Below, piece by piece: positions 1 to 6,712 of a stretch of DNA of 8,708 nt; the first letter of the stretch is position 1; the number at the start of each line of letters is the position of its first letter. Origin of the DNA: UBA4655 sp964585575 (GTDB lineage: Bacteria; Planctomycetota; Planctomycetia; Pirellulales; UBA1268). The stretch covers positions 1 to 8,708 of the forward strand of contig CAZPEM010000138.1 of NCBI GenBank assembly GCA_964585575.1, read 5' to 3'. A program made the position numbers and the translations under genes. A model generated the notes under the pieces. The model ran no database searches. It had not been told where the DNA came from and saw only the letters and a program-made list of their open reading frames with translations.

Positions 1-18
1 ACACTCGGAGACTCGTCC

Positions 19-1113
19 GTGTCGAATTCCTGCACCGCCCTCGACCTGCTCGCCGATCCGCCGGGAGCGGACTGGGCCGCGACGGCGGCGGTCGTGGCCA
101 TCACATCGACGGAGCCGTTTTTCGTCCATCGCGTGCTCTCGCTCCTCCGCGAACGGCTCTGCCCCGACGAGGAGGATCGGGCGTGGGCCTGGCGGGAGTT
201 CGTCGGCGATGATCTCGAGGATGGCCGCGACGTCTTCGACGAGGCGGCGACGATCCCGATGTTCGCCACCGCGACTCGCGCGGCGGTCGTGCGGGCCGCC
301 GATGGCTTCGTGACGCGGTTTCGCGAGCCGCTCGAGAAGCTCGCCGGCACGCCACGGGGACGCCGTGGGGTCGTGATCCTCGAGGTGAAGAGCCTTCCAT
401 CGAACACGAAGCTCGCCAAGGCGGTCGCAAAGACGGGCGTCATCGTCGATACGGCGATCCCGCCGAGGGCGAATCTTGCGTCGTGGCTGGTGTCGTGGGC
501 GAAGTCGCACCACGCCAGGCCGATCCAGAAGGCGACAGCCGAGCGGCTCCTCGACCGGCTCGACGGCGACCTCGGCCAGATCGACCAGGCGATCGCGAGG
601 CTCGCGGCGGCAGGCGGCACGGGGGCGATTCCTCCGGAAGCTGTGGACGAGATCGCGATTGGACCCAAGGAGCGGTCGGCGTGGGAGATGGTTGACTTCG
701 CGGCGAGCGGCCGTGCGGCGGCCGCGATCTCGCACCTCGCCGATCTCATCGAGGCCGGAGAGAGCCCGATCGGCATCGCGGCCCAGGCGGCGTCGGTGCT
801 CAAGCGGGTTTCGACGGCGGCGAGGCTGCTCGGCCTGCCGGCCGGAGCGGGCCGACCGGCGGGCATCAACGACGCGCTCAAGGAGGCCGGGGTGGCCGCA
901 TGGCCCAAGGCGATGGACCAGGCCGCCGCGGCGCTTCGGCAACTCGGGCCCAAGCGTGCCCGTTCGCTTCCCGTCTGGCTGCTCGAGACCGACCGGGCCC
1001 TCAAGGGGGAAGCCTCCCGGGGCCTGCGGGCGCAGCTGGCACTCGAGCGGCTCTTCTGCAAGATGGTGGACCTGTCGTCGAGTCCAAACCGCAAGGAGAA
1101 ACCGATAGCGTGA
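19..1113 (+). CDS. holA: DNA polymerase III delta subunit (clamp-loader subunit)
   Basis: Delta is the clamp-loader subunit that opens the beta sliding clamp so that it can be placed on primed DNA during replication. The 364-residue product has the usual family length (about 340) and layout. An N-terminal AAA+-like domain carries a probable clamp-binding element at residues 77-84 (ATIPMFAT, with M81-F82 as the likely hydrophobic plug), followed by AAVVRAADG, which matches the family pattern of a beta strand after the clamp motif. A helical segment with GDLGQIDQAIARL lies at 183-195, and the C-terminal collar domain follows. No Walker A motif is seen, as expected for delta. The GTG start is supported by GGAG at 7-10, eight bases upstream. 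The frame has no stop back to base 1, so an earlier start outside the window cannot be excluded. Its stop overlaps the purB start. The call rests on overall pattern and length rather than on one diagnostic motif. Confidence 0.85.
   Translation: MSNSCTALDLLADPPGADWAATAAVVAITSTEPFFVHRVLSLLRERLCPDEEDRAWAWREFVGDDLEDGRDVFDEAATIPMFATATRAAVVRAADGFVTRFREPLEKLAGTPRGRRGVVILEVKSLPSNTKLAKAVAKTGVIVDTAIPPRANLASWLVSWAKSHHARPIQKATAERLLDRLDGDLGQIDQAIARLAAAGGTGAIPPEAVDEIAIGPKERSAWEMVDFAASGRAAAAISHLADLIEAGESPIGIAAQAASVLKRVSTAARLLGLPAGAGRPAGINDALKEAGVAAWPKAMDQAAAALRQLGPKRARSLPVWLLETDRALKGEASRGLRAQLALERLFCKMVDLSSSPNRKEKPIA
1093..1098 (+). promoter_or_regulatory. Ribosome binding site that sets the purB start
   Basis: AAGGAG lies inside the last codons of holA, 11 bases before the GTG at 1110. 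The frame is open much further upstream (to about 900), but that stretch lies within holA and has no similarity to adenylosuccinate lyases. This site and the GTG/TGA overlap favour 1110 as the start and suggest translational coupling to holA. Confidence 0.65.
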
Positions 1114-2579
1114 CCGCTTCCAGCCCGAACACAGCGACCAGCCCGGCGTCCAACGCCAGCTCGCAGGACCACTGGGACAATCCCCTCGCCGCCCGCTATG
1201 CGTCTGCGGAGATGGCGTCGATCTGGAGCAACCGCCATCGCTACCGGCTGTGGCGGGAGGTGTGGCTGGCGCTTGCGGAGTGCGAGGCGGCCCTCGACCT
1301 GCCGATCACGCCCGAGCAGATCGCGGAGATGCGGGCGAACCTCGAGCCGATCGATTTCGCGAAGGCCGCGGAGTACGAACGGCGGGTGCGGCACGACGTC
1401 TTCGCGCACCTCCACACCTTCGGCGACGCCTGCCCGAAGGCCCGCGGGATCATGCATCTCGGCGCGACGAGCGCGTATGTCACCGACAACGCCGACCTGA
1501 TCCTGCTGCGGGAGTCGCTCGATCTTTTGATCGCGCGGCTCGCGACGGTGATCGAGCGGCTCGCGGAACGGGCGCGGGAGACCCGCGCGATCGTCTGCCT
1601 CGGCCGCACGCACCTCCAGCCCGCGCAGCCGACGACGGTCGGCAAGCGGATCTGCCTCTGGATCCAGGATCTTCTGCTCGATCTCGAGGAGCTTCAGCAC
1701 CGCCGCCGGCTGCTTCGCGCCCGCGGGGTGAAGGGCACGACCGGCACGCAGGCGAGCTTCCTCGAGCTCTTTCAGGGGGACCACGAGAAGGTCCGCCGGC
1801 TCGACCGGATGGTCTCGAAGTCGCTCGGCTTCGAGGCCTCGTACGACGTGACCGGGCAGACCTATTCCCGCAAGGTCGACACGCAGGTGCTCTCGGCCGT
1901 CGCGGGGATCTGCGAGTCGGCCCACAAGGCGGGCAACGACCTGCGGCTCGCGGCCGCCTGGGGCGAGCTCGAGGAGCCGTTCGAGCAGGAGCAGGTCGGC
2001 TCGTCGGCGATGCCCTACAAGCGCAACCCGATGCGGGCCGAGCGGATGTGCGGCCTCGGCCGGTTCGTGATGGGACTGGTCGCCACGGCCGGCCAGACGA
2101 CGGCCGTGCAGTGGATGGAACGCACGCTCGACGACTCCGCGCCGCGCAGACTCGTGCTTCCGCAGGCCTTCCTCGCGACCGACGCCGTGCTCGTGATCTA
2201 CGCGAACATCGCCGAAGGCCTCGTGACGATGCCGGGCATCATCGCCGCCAACCTTCGGCCCTACCTCCCATTCCTTGCGAGTGAGAAGATCCTCATGGCG
2301 GCGACGACGGCCGGGGGCGACCGGCAGGAGCTCCACGAGGCGATCCGCCGTCACAGCCACGCCGCGACCGCCGGCCTGCGGGAGGGCAGGCCCAACGACC
2401 TCGCCGAGCGGCTTGCCGCCGATCCGCTCTTCGCGTCGATCGACCTGGCGAAGGCGATGGACGGCCTCGACCTCGCGGGCCGTGCGCCCGAGCAGGTCGA
2501 CGAGTTTCTCGCGGGCCCGGTCGCCGACGCGCTCGCGTCCTGCCCCCGTCGTGCCGAAGCGGGATCGCTACGGGTCTGA
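1110..2579 (+). CDS. purB: Adenylosuccinate lyase, long eukaryote-like type
   Basis: PurB removes fumarate from SAICAR and from adenylosuccinate, so it acts twice in purine synthesis, as a cytosolic homotetramer. The product is 489 residues from the GTG at 1110. It has a Ser/Ala/Thr-rich lead of about 20 residues, then the lyase fold. Visible motifs are RHDVFAHLHTFG at 94-105, HLGATSAYVTDN at 116-127, GRTHLQPAQ with the probable catalytic His168, VGKRICLWIQDL, GVKGTTGTQASF, and the fumarase-superfamily signature GSSAMPYKRNP at 297-307, whose flexible loop carries the catalytic serine (S298 or S299). VQWMERTLDDSA and the C-terminal all-helical domain complete it. These motifs are close to those I remember for human ADSL, more so than to the roughly 430-residue Bacillus type. 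GTG overlaps the holA TGA. The gene ends 10 bases before the convergent thioredoxin-like gene. Confidence 0.96.
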   Translation: MTASSPNTATSPASNASSQDHWDNPLAARYASAEMASIWSNRHRYRLWREVWLALAECEAALDLPITPEQIAEMRANLEPIDFAKAAEYERRVRHDVFAHLHTFGDACPKARGIMHLGATSAYVTDNADLILLRESLDLLIARLATVIERLAERARETRAIVCLGRTHLQPAQPTTVGKRICLWIQDLLLDLEELQHRRRLLRARGVKGTTGTQASFLELFQGDHEKVRRLDRMVSKSLGFEASYDVTGQTYSRKVDTQVLSAVAGICESAHKAGNDLRLAAAWGELEEPFEQEQVGSSAMPYKRNPMRAERMCGLGRFVMGLVATAGQTTAVQWMERTLDDSAPRRLVLPQAFLATDAVLVIYANIAEGLVTMPGIIAANLRPYLPFLASEKILMAATTAGGDRQELHEAIRRHSHAATAGLREGRPNDLAERLAADPLFASIDLAKAMDGLDLAGRAPEQVDEFLAGPVADALASCPRRAEAGSLRV

Positions 2580-2599
2580 CCGCCGGCATTCAGCGGCGG
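2580..2599. terminator. Weak hairpin between convergent genes
   Basis: CCGCCG (2580-2585) and CGGCGG (2594-2599) can pair around an 8-base loop, right at the junction of the convergent stops of purB (2579) and the thioredoxin-like gene (2590). It could slow polymerase from either side. There is no T-run on either strand and a 6-bp GC stem is easily found by chance in DNA this rich in G+C, so this is only a candidate. Confidence 0.22.
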
Positions 2600-3585
2600 A
2601 CGGTCGGACGGGCGCCGAGGAATCGTCGCAGTCCGCTGATGAGCCGCGGCGTCGGCTGACGGGCCGACTGCGTGTACAGCGGCGTGTGGCCGTCTTCCGT
2701 GACGATCAGTTCGACCTCGTCGGGCGGCAGGGCCACGCCGCCCAGGAGCGAATGCAGCGGCTCGGCAGCGGGCTCGGCCGAGGTGTCGTCGAGGGCCACG
2801 ATCTCGGCGAACACGAAGTTGTCCTGGGCGAACGAACGGAACTCCGGATCGTTCACGAGGCTCGCCGTCCGCATGCGGCCGCCCTGGTCGGAGGGACGCG
2901 ACACGACCAGCAGCACGGGCCGCTTCACATTCTCGGCCTCCTTGACGGCGTCGCGGACCGCCCCATGCACGCCGTCGCTCGCGTTCGTGGCCGCGACTGC
3001 GGCGCCGCCGGCGGGCGGCGGTGCGGAAGGCCTGGCCGCGGCGACCGCCGACCAGCCTTCGAGTTTCCTGCCGACCGTGCCGATCCAGACGTCCGCGGCC
3101 TGCCGGGAGTAGCCGGGCTGGGCGGCGATCTTGGTGCCGTCCGGGGCGACGAGCACCACGTTCGGGAACGACTTGACGCCGTATCGCCTGCAGAATTCCG
3201 ATCGCTCCTCGCGGACGTCTGCGGGAATCCCCTGCCTCGGCAGGTCGATGACGAGCAGTTCCACGCGGCCCTCGGCCCACTCCTTGAAGGCCTCCGTCGC
3301 GAGCACGTGCTCCTCGAGCAGGTGGCAGTGGGGGCACCAGTCGCTGCCGGTGAAGAGCATGAGGATCGGCCGGCCGCTTTGCCCCGCGGCCTCGAAGGCC
3401 GCCTGAGGCTTGTCGGTCCAGCCGTCGAGCCCCCACGCGTGGCAGCACGAAAGTGCGGCAAAGGCGGCGACGAACATGCCGGTAAAGCGACGTCCGGGGG
3501 GCCGTCCAAGCCGTGTGGCCGTTGTGGCGGGGTGGTTCGCGGGGCCGGTCGTGGCTGTCCGGTCGAGCAATTCGAATCGCAGCAT
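2590..3585 (-). CDS. Exported two-domain thioredoxin-like protein
   Basis: This is a 331-residue protein with a thioredoxin fold of the Thioredoxin_7/DsbD-gamma-like sort, probably acting outside the cytoplasm in thiol-disulfide exchange. After a basic stretch (LGRPPGRR) comes a hydrophobic segment at 37-47 (MFVAAFAALSC), which looks like a signal peptide or anchor. Domain 1 (about 55-175) has the redox motif WCPHC at 83-87 and the cis-proline segment GVKSFPNVVLV (P141). An Ala/Pro-rich linker (about 180-205) leads to domain 2 (about 220-328), which resembles domain 1 but lacks the CxxC. The ATG at 3585 has AAAGG nine bases upstream. A GTG at 3594 (334 residues) is nearly as good, and Met37 would put the signal at the very N-terminus but has no clear ribosome site. 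The upstream porin gene has its own terminator, so this gene probably has a separate promoter, which I could not identify. Substrate and partner are unknown. Confidence 0.85.
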   Translation of the reverse strand: MLRFELLDRTATTGPANHPATTATRLGRPPGRRFTGMFVAAFAALSCCHAWGLDGWTDKPQAAFEAAGQSGRPILMLFTGSDWCPHCHLLEEHVLATEAFKEWAEGRVELLVIDLPRQGIPADVREERSEFCRRYGVKSFPNVVLVAPDGTKIAAQPGYSRQAADVWIGTVGRKLEGWSAVAAARPSAPPPAGGAAVAATNASDGVHGAVRDAVKEAENVKRPVLLVVSRPSDQGGRMRTASLVNDPEFRSFAQDNFVFAEIVALDDTSAEPAAEPLHSLLGGVALPPDEVELIVTEDGHTPLYTQSARQPTPRLISGLRRFLGARPTVRR

Positions 3586-3942
3586 CTGGATCACCCTTTC
3601 CCCTTCGCCTTGAAAGAGCGGCCGACGGCCATCGCCTTCGGGCTTTCCATCGGACCGCTGGTGGTAGAGCCATCAGTGTGCGGCGACGTGGAGGGCGCTC
3701 AAAGCCTTTTGGGCAGGACTGGAGGATCTGGAATAAATGGAGAAGTGTCCGGTTCGGAGGTGGTTTGGTGGCTCGGCCGGCTTGTCCGCTCTGACGACGG
3801 CCGGCATGTCGCAGAAGCCGGGGCCGTTGTTGAAAACCCTGTCGGCCGCGAGATGCAAAAACGACACCACCCGCCGTTGCCGGCGGGTGGTGCGTTTCGC
3901 CTATTAAATTTCAGGAGCTTCCGGTCGCGACCTGATCCCGGA
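3586..3942. other. Intergenic region between porin and thioredoxin-like gene
   Basis: No credible gene was found in this 357-base gap. It holds the porin terminator (3857-3897). The remaining part, about 270 bases ahead of the thioredoxin-like gene, should contain its promoter and leader. The only AT-rich patch there is ATTTATTC on the minus strand (3731-3738), which might be a -10 element, but no matching -35 was seen. A pair of GCCGGC copies (3776-3781 and 3800-3805) could form a 6-bp stem. Purine-rich sequence just before the start (3595-3605) supplies the ribosome site. Confidence 0.6.
3855..3897 (-). terminator. Intrinsic terminator of the porin gene
   Basis: A perfect 12-bp stem (3865-3876 with 3881-3892) closes a 4-base loop. 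Read on the minus strand, the loop is GCAA, a GNRA-type tetraloop, and the stem is followed by TCGTTTTT (T-run at 3857-3861). Allowing one bulged base, AAACG/CGTTT adds five more pairs at the foot. It lies about 45 bases after the porin stop codon. On the plus strand the stem is followed only by CGTTTCG, so the orientation fits the porin transcript. Confidence 0.9.
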
Positions 3943-5469
3943 CTAGAACTGCCAGATCGCGTCGCAGCCGCCGTAGAGCTGGCCGAGCTGGTCGCCGCGG
4001 CCGAACGGACTGCCATTCGGCATGCCGCCCTTATCCGGCGTGAACCAGTCGTAGCGGAGCTCAGGCCGCACGATCCAGTTCCGGTTGGGCTTGTAGTTCA
4101 GGCCCCACGTCAGCGCCCAGAAGTTGCCGGTGTAGCCACCGTACACGGGGTTCTGGCCGAAGAGGAAGTTCCGCAGCGGATTCACGACGCGGTATCCATT
4201 GTTGTCGCGGAACCACTCGAACCGCATGCCCGCCGTCCACTCGTCGTTGAGCGTGTAGAACATGTACTGGTTCACGCCGTACCACTGGGCGGTGCCCAGG
4301 TTGTTGATCGGGCCGAACGCGTTGAACTGCCAGCCGTTGTCATGCTGGAGCACATACGTCAGCCTGTCGGTAACCTCGTTCGTGTAGACGAGGCTGTAGA
4401 GCGAACGGTTCCCCGCGATCCCGCTCCCGAACTGGCCGAGCTCATTGCCCGAGTGGACCGTGAAGGTCAGGGCCTGGGTCTGGTCCGAGTTCTTGAACGT
4501 CACGCCACCGAGATAGGCGGCGTTGCTGTTGGCGCCTGGGTAGCCGGGATTCTGGATCGGGCCGAAGGTCGTCATGCCGTCGTCCCAGTTGTCCCAGCCG
4601 TTCGTGATGCCGTTGTAGATGATGATCTGATCGTTCGGCGTCCACGACGTCAGGATGCCGGTGTGCGTGAACGGCTCACCGTACTGCATCGTGTAGGCGT
4701 GGGTATAGAAGAAGTTGCCGATCGCCGGCACCACCTCGTAGCCCATGATCGTGTAGAAGTGGCCGAACTTCACGGCGAGGTCGTTGTAGCCGACCTCACC
4801 GTAGAGCTGCGGCATCGCAAGGCCGTAGTACTTGTTGTAGCCCCACCGCGGCGCCCCGAGGCCGATCGGATCACCCCCCCGAGCGGCATCGAGCCCGCGG
4901 GCCGTGGTGAAGATGTAGTCGGTGCCGTAGAGCAGGTCCACGCGGCCGCCCCAGTCCCAGCCGCCGCTCTCGGTGTCGAGCGTCCGCTCGTTCACGAGGT
5001 AGAGCTGGTTCATCTGGCCCTGCCAGGCGCGGTCGTTGAACGTGACCGGGCCGTTCCAGGGGGCGCCCCAGTTGTTGGCACCGATGCCCACGTCGAGCCA
5101 GCCGTAGGTCTTGATTCGCATCGAATCAAGGGCCTGGGTCTGGAGGTAGCGGGTGGGCTCCTCCGCGACCTCGGCCGCGGCCTCCTGCGGCGGAAGGGCC
5201 CGCATCTGGTAGGCGTCCTCCTGCGGCACGTTTGCCATCACCGGCGCCGGGTTGCCCGCTGGGGCGGGCTGAACCGCCTGAGCCGGGATGACCGAACGGG
5301 TGGCGTCGCTCGGCGAAGCCGCCTCGTTCTGGGCGAAGTAGTCGTAGTTTCCATATTCATAACCGCTCGGACGCGGCGCTTTCGGCGTCGTGTCGGCTGC
5401 CATCACCGTGCCGGCGGTCAGAAGACCGGCGGCGACGGAGAGCGGCAGGGAGAACTCGATGCGTCTCAT
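3943..5469 (-). CDS. Porin-like outer-membrane beta-barrel protein (BBP2-like)
   Basis: The product is 508 residues from the ATG at 5469 and is expected to form a beta-barrel channel in the outer membrane. Residues 1-24 form a clear signal peptide (charged MRR, hydrophobic core, cleavage probably after VMA). Residues 25-117 are an Ala/Pro/Gln/Glu-rich spacer. The barrel starts near 118 with IKTYGWLDVGIGANN and is full of short alternating aromatic strands: WGGRVDLLYGTDY (173-185), QLYGEVGYNDLAVKFGHFY (221-239), FFYTHAYTMQYGEPFTHTG (253-271). It ends in AIWQF, and a terminal Phe is the usual barrel-assembly signal. This pattern matches the beta-barrel porin-2 (BBP2, OmpL-like) family, which is common in planctomycetes. 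GGGAG lies 11 bases before the start. The frame is open to a TTG at 5646, but that extension is basic and does not look secreted. The solute carried cannot be told. Confidence 0.88.
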   Translation of the reverse strand: MRRIEFSLPLSVAAGLLTAGTVMAADTTPKAPRPSGYEYGNYDYFAQNEAASPSDATRSVIPAQAVQPAPAGNPAPVMANVPQEDAYQMRALPPQEAAAEVAEEPTRYLQTQALDSMRIKTYGWLDVGIGANNWGAPWNGPVTFNDRAWQGQMNQLYLVNERTLDTESGGWDWGGRVDLLYGTDYIFTTARGLDAARGGDPIGLGAPRWGYNKYYGLAMPQLYGEVGYNDLAVKFGHFYTIMGYEVVPAIGNFFYTHAYTMQYGEPFTHTGILTSWTPNDQIIIYNGITNGWDNWDDGMTTFGPIQNPGYPGANSNAAYLGGVTFKNSDQTQALTFTVHSGNELGQFGSGIAGNRSLYSLVYTNEVTDRLTYVLQHDNGWQFNAFGPINNLGTAQWYGVNQYMFYTLNDEWTAGMRFEWFRDNNGYRVVNPLRNFLFGQNPVYGGYTGNFWALTWGLNYKPNRNWIVRPELRYDWFTPDKGGMPNGSPFGRGDQLGQLYGGCDAIWQF

Positions 5470-5480
5470 GACCTGTGAAG

Positions 5481-5485
5481 CTCCC
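5481..5485 (-). promoter_or_regulatory. Ribosome binding site supporting the porin start
   Basis: Read on the minus strand this is GGGAG, with an 11-base spacer to the ATG at 5469. The spacing is a little long, but the start it selects places a standard signal peptide at the N-terminus, which the longer open frame does not. Confidence 0.5.
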
Positions 5486-5585
5486 AATCCTGAAGGTAAA
5501 AACCTGAAAGCGGACTTCGCAATCAGGGTGGCGTTCCCAAGACGGGAGGAAAACGAGCGGCTCCGAAAAGCCGTGCGTAGGCGAT

Positions 5586-5643
5586 ATCCCCCCGATCCGC
5601 AGTCGTGATCGTCCTGCCCAGGACGCTTGACGGGGGGATTTTT
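5586..5643. other. Nested inverted repeat in the porin leader region
   Basis: An outer 8-bp stem pairs ATCCCCCC (5586-5593) with GGGGGGAT (5632-5639). Inside it, CGTCCT (5610-5615) pairs with AGGACG (5620-5625) around GCCC, and CGATC/GATCG (5593-5597 with 5607-5611) offers a competing small hairpin. On the plus strand the outer stem runs straight into five T (5639-5643), like a terminator, yet no plus-strand gene precedes it. On the minus strand it would lie in the porin 5' leader. Function unknown. Confidence 0.5.
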
Positions 5644-5663
5644 CAAATGTCGCTACAGATGAT

Positions 5664-5702
5664 GCGACCGGTAGCCGGGCGGTGGCAAGCCGTGCCGGTC
5701 GC
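5664..5702 (-). terminator. Hairpin just after ftsY, possible end of the operon transcript
   Basis: GCGACCGG (5664-5671) and CCGGTCGC (5695-5702) form a perfect 8-bp stem around 23 bases that can fold further (CGG/CCG inside). It starts 20 bases after the ftsY stop codon on the minus strand. No T-run follows on either strand, so if it ends or protects the ftsY transcript, it does so by Rho-dependent termination or by blocking 3' decay. The position is suggestive, but the role is an inference. Confidence 0.35.
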
Positions 5703-5722
5703 GCAAGGCTGCTGGGCGGGCC

Positions 5723-6709
5723 CTATCCGAAAGCCCCTTCGAGCAGGGCCTGCACGAATGCGGCGGGGTCGAATGGCTCGAGATCGTCGGCCGATTCGCC
5801 GAGGCCCACGAATTTCACCGGCAGGCCGAACGTCTCGGTCACCGGCACGATCACCCCGCCCCTGGCCGATCCGTCGAGCTTTGCGAGGACGATCCCCGTG
5901 CAGCCGGCCGCCTCCTTGAATCCCTTCGCCTGGGAGAGGGCGTTCTGCCCGGCCGTGGCGTCGATCACGAGCAGCACCTCGTGAGGGGCGTCAGGCAGCT
6001 GTTTCGACACGACGCGGCGGATCTTGCCCAGCTCCTGCATGAGGTTGGCCTGCGTCTGGAGCCGGCCGGCCGTGTCGATGATCGCCACGTCGAACCCGCC
6101 CTCGACCGCCCGGGCCACCGCGCGGTGCGCGACGCTCGCCGGGTCGCACCCCGGCTCGCCGCGGACGATCTCCGCGCCGAGCCTCCCGGCCCACATGGCG
6201 AGCTGCTCGACGGCCGCCGCACGGAACGTGTCTCCCGCCCCGAGCACGACCCGCTTCCCGTCGCGGGTGAACCGCGCGGCCAGCTTGGCGATCGAGGTCG
6301 TCTTGCCCGATCCGTTCACGCCGGTCACGAGGATCACCGTGGGGCCGCTCGGCGCGGCGGCAAGCGGTGCGGCGGTCTGCCGGAGCCGCTCGAGCAGCTG
6401 GGTGCGGATCGAGTCGAGCACCGCATCCGGATCGACCACCCTCGCCCGTTGCTTCGACTGCACGTCCCGCACGATCGCCTCGGCCGCGGCGGGTCCCATG
6501 TCGGTGCGAACGAGCGTCCGCCGGAGTTCCTCGAGGAAGCTCTCGTCGACGAGCCGCCCCTCCTTCTTGAAGAGGTCGCGGACGTCGGTGTTGAGCACCT
6601 GCACCGTCTTCGCGAGGCCGGCCCTGAGCCGGTCGAGCATGCCGGCAGGCTTGCCGCCATCCGCCGGTTTTTCGCCCGCCCCCGAAGTGCCGAATCCAAA
6701 CCAGGCCAT
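5723..6709 (-). CDS. ftsY: Signal recognition particle receptor FtsY
   Basis: FtsY is the SRP receptor GTPase, which docks ribosome-nascent-chain-SRP complexes at the inner membrane for co-translational insertion. The product is 328 residues. A short Gly-rich lead (MAWFGFGTSG) replaces the long acidic A domain of E. coli FtsY. The helical N domain spans about 25-110 and the GTPase G domain the rest: P-loop GVNGSGKTT (130-138), GDTFRAAAVEQL (159-170), DTAGRL (212-217), AKLDGSARGG (276-285, guanine recognition) and the C-terminal FVGLGESADDLEPFD (300-314), which is typical of FtsY rather than Ffh. No methionine-rich M domain is present, which also excludes Ffh. The aromatic MAWFGF start could help lipid contact, though this is a guess. 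The ATG lies 3 bases after the nusB stop, with AAGGG seven bases upstream inside the nusB end, so translation is probably coupled. Confidence 0.97.
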   Translation of the reverse strand: MAWFGFGTSGAGEKPADGGKPAGMLDRLRAGLAKTVQVLNTDVRDLFKKEGRLVDESFLEELRRTLVRTDMGPAAAEAIVRDVQSKQRARVVDPDAVLDSIRTQLLERLRQTAAPLAAAPSGPTVILVTGVNGSGKTTSIAKLAARFTRDGKRVVLGAGDTFRAAAVEQLAMWAGRLGAEIVRGEPGCDPASVAHRAVARAVEGGFDVAIIDTAGRLQTQANLMQELGKIRRVVSKQLPDAPHEVLLVIDATAGQNALSQAKGFKEAAGCTGIVLAKLDGSARGGVIVPVTETFGLPVKFVGLGESADDLEPFDPAAFVQALLEGAFG

Positions 6710-6712
6710 CTG

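Larger units (their letters stand above)
5470..5722. other. Structured intergenic region between ftsY and porin
   Basis: These 253 bases lie downstream of ftsY and upstream of the porin, both minus strand, and hold no credible gene. They contain an 8-bp inverted repeat near the ftsY end (5664-5702), a nested structure at 5586-5643, and a small hairpin at 5560-5575 (CGGCT/AGCCG around six bases). The porin promoter should be here. The minus-strand TTGAAA at 5641-5646 resembles a -35 box, but 17 bases further on there is no -10-like sequence (TCCTGG), so I do not call it. I recognise no known riboswitch class. Confidence 0.6.

Noticed and set aside
900..1109. A 70-codon N-terminal extension of purB.
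   Set aside because: It lies inside holA in another frame and has no lyase-like sequence. The GTG at 1110 has a ribosome site and gives the usual family length.
2351..3673. An alternative minus-strand frame of about 440 codons overlapping the thioredoxin-like gene.
   Set aside because: It is Arg-rich without recognisable domains. The WCPHC motif and cis-proline segment are in the other frame.
3586..3942. A tRNA or small gene in the porin/thioredoxin gap.
   Set aside because: There is no cloverleaf, and the short frames lack ribosome sites and overlap the terminator.
2275..5478. A single plus-strand open frame of about 1,067 codons running antisense across the thioredoxin-like and porin genes.
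   Set aside because: Its product is Arg/Val/Glu-rich and shows no motif, and the opposite strand encodes two recognisable proteins with signal peptides. Long antisense frames are expected in GC-rich DNA.
5470..5646. An upstream TTG start for the porin, adding 59 residues.
   Set aside because: The extension is basic and not hydrophobic and would bury the signal peptide. The ATG at 5469 gives a normal exported protein.
5618..5646. A sigma-70 promoter with TTGAAA on the minus strand ahead of the porin.
   Set aside because: At 16-18 bases spacing there is no -10-like hexamer, so the -35 match alone is not enough.
5470..5722. A known riboswitch in the ftsY-porin spacer.
   Set aside because: I compared it from memory with the FMN, TPP, cobalamin, SAM and cyclic-di-GMP core motifs and found no match.
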